DNA from: Nocardioides terrae
GTDB taxonomy: Bacteria > Actinomycetota > Actinomycetes > Propionibacteriales > Nocardioidaceae
Length of the DNA: 64,000 bases
Assembly: GCF_900112345.1 (NCBI RefSeq)
Contig: NZ_FOLB01000004.1
Location: 1-64,000 of the forward strand
Reading direction: 5' to 3'
Position numbers and translations under genes: made by a program. Positions 17,201 to 25,401 of this stretch are shown here, piece after piece. The notes beneath the pieces were generated by a model. It was not told where the DNA came from, did no database searches, and saw nothing but the letters and a program-made list of their open reading frames with translations. The number at the start of each line of letters is the position of its first letter. The first letter of the stretch is position 1.

Positions 17201-17598
17201 AGCGCACCCTCGAGGTCGACACCAGCCAGCGCGGGCACGTCCTGCAGTCGCCGGTCCTCCTCGGTGACGATCCGCTCGAATCGGCCGGCATCGAGCGTGT
17301 CTGCCGCCACGTGCAGCGAGTAGCCCGGCGCGACGGTGACCAGTACGGACGCCGGGGTGCGGCGTTCCCGGTCCGGCTCGAGAGCCCGGCGCAGCCCGGA
17401 GACGTAGGCCTGCAGCGTCGCGATGACGCCGGGCGGCGGGTCCTCGCCCCACAGCACGTCGATGATGGCGTCGACGGAGACCGGGCGGCCGCGCTCGAGG
17501 GCAAGCACGGCGAGCACCGCGCGCTGCTTGGGGGTACCCAGGTCGAGGAGCCGGTCGCCGAGTCGAGCCTCCACGGGGCCGAGTACGTCGACCTCCAT
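14245..17598 (-). CDS. Large BTAD/AAA ATPase transcriptional regulator (AfsR/SARP-like)
   Basis: A 1117-residue regulator. It has an OmpR-type winged helix plus bacterial transcriptional activation domain in the first 260 residues (MEVDVLGPVEARL, GTPKQRAVLAVLAL). An AAA/STAND ATPase domain follows, with Walker A GDAGIGKTRLAGE near 336 and Walker B VLWLDDLHWADSS near 421, then a long TPR-like C-terminus. The linker between BTAD and ATPase (about 278-292, GLETPAAHAPRPAQ) is encoded by a palindromic repeat element. Start ATG 17598 is the usual family start; ATG 17607 would add three residues. Genes controlled are unknown; the divergent racemase gene is a candidate. Confidence 0.88.
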   Translation of the reverse strand: MEVDVLGPVEARLGDRLLDLGTPKQRAVLAVLALERGRPVSVDAIIDVLWGEDPPPGVIATLQAYVSGLRRALEPDRERRTPASVLVTVAPGYSLHVAADTLDAGRFERIVTEEDRRLQDVPALAGVDLEGALARLDGALALWRGTPYADLADAPAAAAERTRLEELRLVALERRASVSLALGRHATLTGELEALTATYPLRERLWAMRAVALFRCGRQAEALDTITQVRTLLDDELGLEPSRELRDLQTALLRQDEALLWRPPPVVDGVPAARAGGAGGLETPAAHAPRPAQDAPRAPESLAPWRLVGRGRELEMLTGALSRAASGVPTFAVLTGDAGIGKTRLAGEIVERARALGARVLTGRGSQDDGAPPLWPWSTVLESLGEPLPEPPDERDDDGSQFRVWEQITRSVRRAATARPTVLWLDDLHWADSSSLRVLRLLVETAEAERLLLLSTWRPDSSPMLADLAETLARRHATRLELGGLSAEESAEVFAEVGGPPPSQSQAEAIRSRTSGNPFFLVEYARLAGSHGDIERLLEESPPTAVQEVVARRLARLPEQTVRALRTGAVIGQRFDTATLARATGLDEDDLLDLIDPAQAAGLVTEEGVDRFGFGHALVREVLYAGLPASRRAREHARIAAAMDEVTDRDTERAMHWLAAGPAYAAKARQACLDAAVVARRRQAREDRAVLLESALGLMGTNPPATEEERYDTLMQLADAYRWLVRWDDLAATVLKAVDVARRLRDPVRLARAAASLTEGALWEPESHGDYTRPVIEALRESLDLLPSDDSELRCRVLVALAMELYEEAPYDERRALVDEALAMARRVGDDELLLHTLLVATPALWKPSTMADRLALATEAADLADRTGNRIALVSASAQRAIALNELGRRAESDAARAVARGPADELRLHYPRMVVESLGIPWLGLGGHIEQARKVADLIAELGSRVSLPGSNALVVGCGISILVWSGDYDAAARTVMELPSALPVESSVAALLCRAGEVDEARAYRERHPFALDADDWFSLLNWSHAAEAAAYLGDAHLGSAMYDRLLPYAGLNSCAGSGNTTGPVDRYLALAAFAAGDLVAATAHAREADRLSREWHIPVLLKLLDDQRHLFGF
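16723..16764 (-). repeat. Palindromic element inside the BTAD/AAA regulator gene
   Basis: Read on the coding strand it begins GGTGGTCTCGAGACGCC and ends CTCCTCGACCAGCG, matching the dispersed element. It is in frame and encodes GLETPAAHAPRPAQ in the BTAD-ATPase linker. The first four codons (GLET) use the same frame as the copies in four other places. Confidence 0.75.
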
Positions 17599-17718
17599 GC
17601 GCAGCATCGTAGGGATCACCGCGACCGGCGGCACCCGGCAGCGCGGGGCGTCCGCGACATCCTCGGATCCCGACCGTCCCCGCGGCCCCCGCAGGTGTCG
17701 CTCTGCCATGATCGCGGG

Positions 17719-18888
17719 GTGCAGCAGCTGGGACAGGGCACCGGTCCGCTTCGTGGCGTCAGGGTCGTCGAGATCGCCGGGATCGGACCCGGTCCGCACG
17801 GCTGCCAGATCCTCGCCGACCTCGGCGCCGACGTCATCCGCGTCGAGCGGCCCGGCGGCGGGCGCCTCGGCGGCGGTCCGCACGACCTGACCAACCGCGG
17901 CCGCCCGAGCGTGGCCCTCGACCTCAAGCGACCCGAGGCGGTCCAGACCGTGCTCCGCCTCGCCGAGAGCGCCGACGTCCTCGTCGAGGGGATGCGGCCC
18001 GGTGTTGCGGAGCGGCTCGGGCTCGGCCCCGACGACTGCCGGGCCCGCAACCCGCGGCTCGTCTACGCCCGGATGACCGGGTGGGGCCAGGACGGCCCGC
18101 TGGCCGGAGCGGCCGGACACGACATCACCTACATCGCCACCGCGGGGGCGCTCTTCGGTCTCGGTCAGGACGCCGACCGGCCCCACTTCCCGATGAACCT
18201 CCTCGGCGACTTCGGTGGCGGGTCGACGTACCTCGTCATCGGCATCCTCGCCGCCCTGCTCGAGGCACGGACCAGCGGCGAGGGGCAGGTCGTCGACGCG
18301 GCGATCGTCGACGGCACCGCCCACCTGCAGACGATGTTCTACGGCCAGCTCGCGGGGGGCACGCACCACGCGGACCGGCGGATGAGCGGGGTGCTCGACG
18401 GCGGCCTGCCGTTCTACGACGTCTACGCCACCTCCGACCGGCGGCACGTCGCGGTCGGCCCGCTGGAGCGCCAGTTCTACGCCGAGCTGTGCGAGCGGCT
18501 GCGGCCGTTCCTCGGCGATCGCGAGATGCCGGGCCAGTTCGACATGACCCGCTTCGGCGAGATGCGCGAGACGCTCGCGGCCACCTTCGCGACCCGGACG
18601 ATGGCCGAGTGGGCGGAGACGTTCGAAGGGACCGACTCCTGCGTCGCGCCCGTCCTCACGCTCATCGAGGCGGCCGAGCATCCCCACCTCGCGGCCCGCG
18701 GGACCCTGGTCGAGCACGAGGGTCTGCTGCAGCCCGCCCCCGCCCCCCGCTTCAGCCGTACCCCGCCCACGCTGGGCGCCCCGCCGGCCGCGGCGGCCGG
18801 CGCCCACACCCGCGAGGCGCTCGCCGCGTGGGGCATCGACGACGTGGACGCCCTCATCGACGACGGCATCGCCGTCGAGGCGAACTAA
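17719..18888 (+). CDS. mcr: Alpha-methylacyl-CoA racemase (CaiB/BaiF family)
   Basis: A 389-residue family III CoA-transferase-fold protein. It matches alpha-methylacyl-CoA racemase, which interconverts 2R and 2S methyl-branched acyl-CoAs so they can enter beta-oxidation. The N-terminus has VVEIAGIGPGPHGCQILADLG. The catalytic pair is present: His in AGHDITYIA (near 134) and Asp in LLGDFGGGS (near 163). The GTG at 17719 is the natural start; CATGAT at 17707-17712 lies 6 nt before it, so it may be leaderless. It lies divergent from the large regulator. Racemisation would serve degradation of isoprenoid or branched chains, as does the island at 37.7-47.3 kb. Confidence 0.87.
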   Translation: MQQLGQGTGPLRGVRVVEIAGIGPGPHGCQILADLGADVIRVERPGGGRLGGGPHDLTNRGRPSVALDLKRPEAVQTVLRLAESADVLVEGMRPGVAERLGLGPDDCRARNPRLVYARMTGWGQDGPLAGAAGHDITYIATAGALFGLGQDADRPHFPMNLLGDFGGGSTYLVIGILAALLEARTSGEGQVVDAAIVDGTAHLQTMFYGQLAGGTHHADRRMSGVLDGGLPFYDVYATSDRRHVAVGPLERQFYAELCERLRPFLGDREMPGQFDMTRFGEMRETLAATFATRTMAEWAETFEGTDSCVAPVLTLIEAAEHPHLAARGTLVEHEGLLQPAPAPRFSRTPPTLGAPPAAAAGAHTREALAAWGIDDVDALIDDGIAVEAN

Positions 18889-18924
18889 CTGAGACAGGGT
18901 GTCGCGCTAACTGTGGTGCCCGGG

Positions 18925-18930
18925 TAGTTT
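18925..18930 (+). promoter_or_regulatory. -10 box of a leaderless promoter (monooxygenase)
   Basis: TAGTTT fits TANNNT and ends 7 nt before the ATG at 18938. No ribosome site is present between them. Confidence 0.55.
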
Positions 18931-18937
18931 GTGCGCC

Positions 18938-20464
18938 ATGGCATCCCCGTTCTCCGGCACCGAGCACGTCGACCTCGTGGTCGTCGGCGCGGGCCTCTCC
19001 GGCATCGACGCCGCCGCGACGTTCCGCCGGCAGCACCCGGACAAGACGGTCGTCGTCCTCGAGCAGCGCGACGACCTCGGCGGCACCTGGGACCTCTTCC
19101 GCTACCCGGGCATCCGGTCCGACTCCGACATGTTCACGTTCGCCTTCCGCTGGAAGCCGTGGGAGTCGACGAAGGCCCTGGCCGACGGCGCGCACATCAA
19201 GGACTACCTCCAACAGGTCGCCGTCGAGGAGGGCGTCGACAAGCTGATCCGCTACCACCACCGGGTCGCCTCCGTCGCGTGGGACAGCGGCAGCAACACC
19301 TGGACGATCCGGGCGGACAGCGACGGGGAGCAGGTCACCTTGACCTCGCGGTTCCTGTGGAGCTGCACCGGCTACTACGACTACGAGAAGGGCTTCCAGC
19401 CGGAGTTCCCCGGCGTTGACGACTTCGAGGGCACCTTCATCCATCCGCAGTTCTGGCCCGAGGACCTCGACCACACGGGCAAGAGGATCGTCATCATCGG
19501 GTCCGGTGCGACCGCCGTGACGCTGGTGCCCGCGCTCGCCGACTCCGGCGCCGGCCACGTGACGATGCTGCAGCGGACGCCGAGCTACATCCTGTCCCGC
19601 CCCGGTCACGACGCCCTGGGCTCGGGCCTCAAGCGGCTCCGGATCCCTGAGTCCTTGCCGTTGAAGAAGATCCGGGCCGCGTCCTACTACGAGGCGATCC
19701 GCTGGGAGAACATCGGCCTCTCGGTCGGCATCTACCACGTCTTCAAGCGTGCCCCCGGCCTGGCGAAGAGGTTCATCCGCAACCACCAGGTCACCGCGCT
19801 GACCGCGCGCGACGGCGGGCCCGGGTTCACCAAGGCCGAGGCCGAGGCGTACGTCGACGAGCACCTCACCCCGCCGTACAACCCCTGGGACCAGCGACTG
19901 TGCGCCGTCCCCGACGGCGACCTGTGGACGGTGCTGCGCGAGCGGCGCGCCGACATCGTCACCGGCCGGATCAGCCGGATCACCCCGACCGGGATCGAGC
20001 TGGAGTCGGGCGAGCACCTCGACGCCGACGTCATCGTCAGCGCCACCGGGCTCAACATCAAGATCTTCGGCGGCATCGAGGCGACCGTCGACGGCCGGCC
20101 GCTCGAACCGGGGAACACCACCGCCTACCGCGGCGCCCTGCTCGCGGGCGTCCCGAACTTCGCGTTCACGATCGGTTACATCAACGCGTCCTGGACGCTC
20201 AAGGCCGACCTCGTGTCGGCATGGGTCAGCGGGCTGGTCGCCGAGATGGACAAGCGCGGTGCCGAGCGGTTCGTCGTCTCCGAGCCGGAGGTGCCGGGCT
20301 CGCGCCCGCTCATGGACATGAAGTCGGGCTACCTGCTGCGCGGCGCCCCCGCCATGCCGCGCCAGGGCGACGGCTTCCCGTTCGAGGCCAAGCAGAACTA
20401 CCTCGTCGACAAGAAGGTCCTCGCCACCGACAGCTACGACGACAAGCACCTGGTCCTCGGCTGA
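18938..20464 (+). CDS. EthA-like Baeyer-Villiger flavin monooxygenase
   Basis: A 508-residue FAD- and NADPH-dependent class B monooxygenase that inserts oxygen next to a ketone or oxidises a thioamide or sulfide. It has GAGLSG (about 14-19), GGTWDLFRYPGIRSDSDM, and an exact Baeyer-Villiger fingerprint FxGxxxHxxxWP (FEGTFIHPQFWP, about 163-174). A second Rossmann motif GSGATA (about 187) follows. Blocks such as VTLVPALADSGA and NPWDQRLC closely resemble mycobacterial EthA, the ethionamide activator. No EthR-type repressor is adjacent. The start is supported by a TAGTTT box 7 nt upstream. Confidence 0.9.
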   Translation: MASPFSGTEHVDLVVVGAGLSGIDAAATFRRQHPDKTVVVLEQRDDLGGTWDLFRYPGIRSDSDMFTFAFRWKPWESTKALADGAHIKDYLQQVAVEEGVDKLIRYHHRVASVAWDSGSNTWTIRADSDGEQVTLTSRFLWSCTGYYDYEKGFQPEFPGVDDFEGTFIHPQFWPEDLDHTGKRIVIIGSGATAVTLVPALADSGAGHVTMLQRTPSYILSRPGHDALGSGLKRLRIPESLPLKKIRAASYYEAIRWENIGLSVGIYHVFKRAPGLAKRFIRNHQVTALTARDGGPGFTKAEAEAYVDEHLTPPYNPWDQRLCAVPDGDLWTVLRERRADIVTGRISRITPTGIELESGEHLDADVIVSATGLNIKIFGGIEATVDGRPLEPGNTTAYRGALLAGVPNFAFTIGYINASWTLKADLVSAWVSGLVAEMDKRGAERFVVSEPEVPGSRPLMDMKSGYLLRGAPAMPRQGDGFPFEAKQNYLVDKKVLATDSYDDKHLVLG

Positions 20465-20633
20465 CCGCTCGAACCACCCGGCATCGTGAGGAATCGTCGG
20501 TGACGGCCTCCGCCCCGTAGTCTCTTCCATGGCGGAGGCCGTTCCTGTCTTGCCCCGGCCCGCCCACTCAGCCGCTTCACGCGGCGGTTTCTTCCTCTGG
20601 CGAGACAACGATCTCGCGAGAGTTGAGAACCCC

Positions 20634-22064
20634 TTGTCGTTCACCGACCTGGGCGTGCCTGCACGCCTGTCCACCCTGCTCGAGCAGCAGGGCATCACCA
20701 CCCCGACCCCGATCCAGGCCGCGACGCTGCCCGACAGCCTCGCCGGCCGCGACGTGCTCGGCCGCGGCCGCACCGGCTCGGGCAAGACCTACGCGTTCCT
20801 GCTGCCGCTGGTCGCTCGCCTGCTCGACGGCGAGCGGGCGAGGCCGCGCAAGCCGCGTGCGCTCGTCCTCGCCCCGACCCGCGAGCTGGTCGCCCAGATC
20901 AAGGAGGCGCTCGCCCCGCTGGCCAAGGAGGCCGGCCTGACGGTCCAGACCGTCTTCGGCGGCGTGGGCCAGAACCCCCAGGTCGAGGGCCTGCGCAAGG
21001 GCGCCGACATCGTGCTCGCCTGCCCCGGCCGGCTCGAGGACCTCATCGGGCAGGGTCACGCCGACCTGTCCGCGGTCCAGATCACCATCCTCGACGAGGC
21101 CGACCACATGGCCGACCTCGGCTTCCTCCCGGCCGTGCGCCGGCTCCTGGCGCAGACGCCGAAGGGTGGCCAGCGGCTGCTGTTCTCGGCGACGCTGGAC
21201 CAGGGCATCGACGTGCTGGTCAAGCAGTTCCTGGTCAAGCCGGTCACCCACGAGGCCGACTCCGCGCAGTCGCCGGTGGCGCAGATGGACCACCACGTGC
21301 TGCACCTCAACCGGGAGCACCGGCTGCAGGTCCTCGTCGACCTCGCCACCGCGCCGGGTCGCACCGTCGTCTTCGCCCGCACCAAGCACGGCGCCAAGGC
21401 GCTCGCCCGCCAGCTCAACAAGGCGGGCGCGCCCGCCGTCGAGCTGCACGGCAACCTCTCCCAGGGCGCCCGCACCCGCAACATGGAGGCCTTCCACTCC
21501 GGTCGGGCGACGACCCTGGTGGCCACCGACATCGCGGCCCGCGGCATCCACGTCGACGACGTGGCGCTCGTGGTCCACGCCGACCCGCCGGCCGAGCACA
21601 AGGCCTACCTGCACCGCTCGGGCCGCACCGCCCGCGCCGGCGCGGCAGGCACCGTCATCACGCTCATGCTCGACGAGCAGGTCAAGGACGTCCGGGCGCT
21701 GACCCGGGCCGCCGGCATCAAGCCGACGGTCACGCGCGTCAACGACCCCCGTCACCCCGTCCTCGCCCAGCTCGCGCCGGGGCAGCGGGTCATCGTCGAG
21801 GGTGGCTACGTCTCCGAGGTCGCCGACTCCGGCTCCGCGTCGGGTGGTGGCGGGGGTCGCTCCGGCGGCGCTCGGCGTCGCTCGTCCGGTGGCGGTGGCG
21901 GTGGTCGTCGTACGTCGGGTGGCCGCGGCTCCGCCGGGCAGTCCTCGTCCGGCCAGGCGTCCTCGGGCAACCGCTCGGGCAACCGCTCGGGCAGCCGCTC
22001 GGGCAACACCGCCGGCGGCAACCGGTCCGGTCAGGGCCGAGCCGGCGCCAACCGCACCCGCTGA
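20634..22064 (+). CDS. DEAD-box RNA helicase (RhlE-like)
   Basis: A helicase of 476 residues from the TTG at 20634 (MSFTDLGVPARL, the usual start of this family). An ATG at 20529 would add 35 residues, but that stretch is unconserved in character and has clearly weaker GC at third positions; it is more likely a 5' leader beginning near a TAGTCT box at 20518-20523. Motifs: Walker A GRTGSGKT (about 45), PTRELVAQ, DEAD (about 153), SATLDQG, and HRSGRTARAG. The C-terminal 85 residues are Gly/Ser/Arg-rich with NRSG repeats, as in RNA-binding tails of cold-induced helicases. Confidence 0.88.
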   Translation: MSFTDLGVPARLSTLLEQQGITTPTPIQAATLPDSLAGRDVLGRGRTGSGKTYAFLLPLVARLLDGERARPRKPRALVLAPTRELVAQIKEALAPLAKEAGLTVQTVFGGVGQNPQVEGLRKGADIVLACPGRLEDLIGQGHADLSAVQITILDEADHMADLGFLPAVRRLLAQTPKGGQRLLFSATLDQGIDVLVKQFLVKPVTHEADSAQSPVAQMDHHVLHLNREHRLQVLVDLATAPGRTVVFARTKHGAKALARQLNKAGAPAVELHGNLSQGARTRNMEAFHSGRATTLVATDIAARGIHVDDVALVVHADPPAEHKAYLHRSGRTARAGAAGTVITLMLDEQVKDVRALTRAAGIKPTVTRVNDPRHPVLAQLAPGQRVIVEGGYVSEVADSGSASGGGGGRSGGARRRSSGGGGGGRRTSGGRGSAGQSSSGQASSGNRSGNRSGSRSGNTAGGNRSGQGRAGANRTR

Positions 22065-22077
22065 CCCCGACTCGGCG

Positions 22078-22707
22078 TCAGAGGATGCCGAGGACGGAGT
22101 AGTCGTCGGCGGAGATGCCGGCCTGGGCGAGCATGTCGCCGAGGATCAGGGTGACCTGACGGGCGACGCGCTCGACGACCTGCTGCTGGGTCTCGTCCTC
22201 GTGGTCGAGCCACCAGATGATGCTGGCGTCGATCAGCCCCATGATGCCCGCGAAGACGCCGTCGGCGCCGGGTGCGTCGGGGGTACGACTCTCGGCGCGG
22301 CGTAGGAACTCGCTGCTCGACGCGACCAGCATCCCGAGGAAGCGGCCGCGGCCGTGTCGCGGCCCGGTGGCCGCTCGGGCGTGCTGGCGGGCGGCGAGGA
22401 AGCGGTAGAGGTTCGGGTGCTCCGCCGCCCAGTCGACAGCCGCCGCGACGGCGTCGTGCACGGTGTCGCGCAGGCTGGCCGACCGGGCCACCGTCGGGCG
22501 CACCCTCTCGATGAACCGCTCGGCCGCCAGCCGGCCGACCTCGGCGTCGAGCTCGTCCTTGCTCGCGATGACGCGGTAGACGTGCGGCCGCGGGACGCCG
22601 GCCCGTTCGGCGATCTGCGCCATGCCCACGCCGGGACCGAGCTCCTCGACGCAGGTGACCGCCGCAGCGATCAGGTCGTCGCGGCGCGCCGTGGCGGTCG
22701 GTCCCAT
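22078..22707 (-). CDS. TetR-family regulator of the adjacent beta-oxidation operon
   Basis: A 209-residue TetR protein with an N-terminal helix-turn-helix (VGMAQIAERAGVPRPHVYRV, about 29-48) and a ligand-binding C-terminal domain. The ATG at 22707 has a good GAGG ribosome site. It is divergent from an acyl-CoA dehydrogenase gene, and the 150-bp gap holds a strong 32-bp palindrome (22781-22812). By analogy with FadR/PfmR-type TetR proteins it may sense an acyl-CoA; the ligand is not shown by the sequence. Confidence 0.88.
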   Translation of the reverse strand: MGPTATARRDDLIAAAVTCVEELGPGVGMAQIAERAGVPRPHVYRVIASKDELDAEVGRLAAERFIERVRPTVARSASLRDTVHDAVAAAVDWAAEHPNLYRFLAARQHARAATGPRHGRGRFLGMLVASSSEFLRRAESRTPDAPGADGVFAGIMGLIDASIIWWLDHEDETQQQVVERVARQVTLILGDMLAQAGISADDYSVLGIL

Positions 22708-22780
22708 GTCTCGCTGCCTCCTCGGTGCTGTGAGCGGCGTCACGTCGGCACGGCATTGCTTGGCGGCGTCCGCGCTCCGG

Positions 22781-22812
22781 TGGTACACCTTGTACTGGTA
22801 CAGGTTGTACCA
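22781..22812. promoter_or_regulatory. Probable TetR operator palindrome
   Basis: A 32-bp dyad starting TGGTACA and ending TTGTACCA; 26 of 32 positions agree with the reverse complement. It holds four GTAC cores in pairs, which would suit two TetR dimers. It lies 44 nt before the acyl-CoA dehydrogenase start and 73 nt before the tetR start, so it can control both. Confidence 0.65.
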
Positions 22813-22856
22813 CCTGCTGCGCCGTGTCCATCGGCGCTCGTGCCACCGGAGGAACG

Positions 22857-24014
22857 ATGCCATCACGTCGCTCGCCCTGGATGAACCAGGATCTGGATGA
22901 CTTCCGCGATCTCGCCCGCACGTTCTGCGAGAAGGAGATCAAGCCGAACGTCGACCGGTACATCGCCAACAAGCAGGTGGACCGCGACCTGTGGAACAAG
23001 GCCGGCGACGTCGGCCTGCTCTGCCTGTCGATCCCCGAGGAGTACGGCGGCGGAGGCGGCACCTTCGCGCACGAGGCGATCCTCATCGAGGAGCAGGCCC
23101 GGGCCACCGACAGCTCGTGGGGCGTCTCGCTCCACAACGGCATCGTCGCCCACTACATCCTGAGCTACGGCACCGAGGAGCAGAAGCACCACTGGCTGCC
23201 CAAGATGGCCTCCGGCGAGGTGGTCGGCGCGATCGCGATGACCGAGCCCGGCACCGGCTCGGACCTGCAGAACGTCAAGACCCGCGCGATCCGTGAGGGC
23301 GACGAGTACGTCGTCAACGGGTCCAAGATCTTCATCACCAACGGCACCCAGGCCGACGTCGTCATCACCGTCGTGAAGACCGACCCGGAGCAGGCGGCGT
23401 CCGGCATCTCCTTGGTGCTCGTGCCCACCGACACGCCGGGCTTCTCCCACGGCAAGGTGCTCGACAAGATCGGCATGAAGGGCCAGGACACCGCCGAGCT
23501 CAACTTCTCGGACGTCCGCATCCCCGTCACCAACCTGCTGGGCAGCGAGGAGGGGCAGGGCTTCATCCAGCTGATGGAGCAGCTCCCCCAGGAGCGCCTG
23601 CTCGTCGCCGTCGCCAACGTCGCCGCGATGGAGATGTGCTTCGACGAGACGCTGCGCTACGTGCACGAGCGGCACGCGTTCAACCGGCCGATCTGGTCCT
23701 TCCAGAACACCAAGTTCAAGATGGCCGAGATCGCCACGGAGGCGCGCGTCGCCCGCTCCTTCCTCGACGAGTGCATCGGCCTGCACCTCGACAAGCAGCT
23801 GGACATCCCGACCGTCGCGATGGTCAAGCTGTGGTGCTCGGAGCGGGCGCAGAAGGTCGCCGACAAGTGCCTGCAGCTCCACGGCGGCTACGGCTACATG
23901 AACGAGTACCCGATCGCACGTGCCTGGGCCGACCTTCGCGTCTCGCAGATCTACGCCGGCACCAGCGAGATCATGAAGGAGATCATCGCGCGCTCCCTCC
24001 CCACGCCCGCCTGA
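22857..24014 (+). CDS. Acyl-CoA dehydrogenase
   Basis: A 385-residue FAD enzyme making the first oxidation of beta-oxidation (acyl-CoA to trans-2-enoyl-CoA). Characteristic blocks are IAMTEPGTGSDLQNV, GSKIFITNG, HGGYGYMNEYP and YAGTSEIMKEIIAR, with the catalytic-base Glu in TSEI near 370. A GGAGG site lies 4 nt before the ATG at 22857. It is first in an operon with thiolase and FadB and is probably repressed by the divergent TetR protein. Chain-length preference cannot be read directly; the fold matches long- or medium-chain types. Confidence 0.93.
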   Translation: MPSRRSPWMNQDLDDFRDLARTFCEKEIKPNVDRYIANKQVDRDLWNKAGDVGLLCLSIPEEYGGGGGTFAHEAILIEEQARATDSSWGVSLHNGIVAHYILSYGTEEQKHHWLPKMASGEVVGAIAMTEPGTGSDLQNVKTRAIREGDEYVVNGSKIFITNGTQADVVITVVKTDPEQAASGISLVLVPTDTPGFSHGKVLDKIGMKGQDTAELNFSDVRIPVTNLLGSEEGQGFIQLMEQLPQERLLVAVANVAAMEMCFDETLRYVHERHAFNRPIWSFQNTKFKMAEIATEARVARSFLDECIGLHLDKQLDIPTVAMVKLWCSERAQKVADKCLQLHGGYGYMNEYPIARAWADLRVSQIYAGTSEIMKEIIARSLPTPA

Positions 24015-24056
24015 CCCGCACTGACCCGCACCCTCACCACCTGAACAGGAAATCCG

Positions 24057-25271
<1,215 letters not shown>

Positions 25272-25306
25272 AGGCCGCGAGGAACGAGCGGGCCTGAGAA
25301 ACCGCC

Positions 25307-25365
25307 AGGTCGAGCAGCGCCCGCGGCCGAGCCTGCGAGGCCGTGACGGCGCGTATCGAGACTCC
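25307..25365 (-). repeat. Palindromic element between fadA and fadB
   Basis: On the minus strand it begins GGAGTCTCGATACGCGCC and ends CGCTGCTCGACCTGGCGG, matching both ends of the dispersed element with a few changes. The inner part can fold (GGCCG/CGGCC arms). It lies within an operon, so it would be transcribed as an mRNA hairpin between the two genes. Confidence 0.7.
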
Positions 25366-25401
25366 AGTACTTCGTGCAACACACACTTCAAGGACCCATC
25401 A

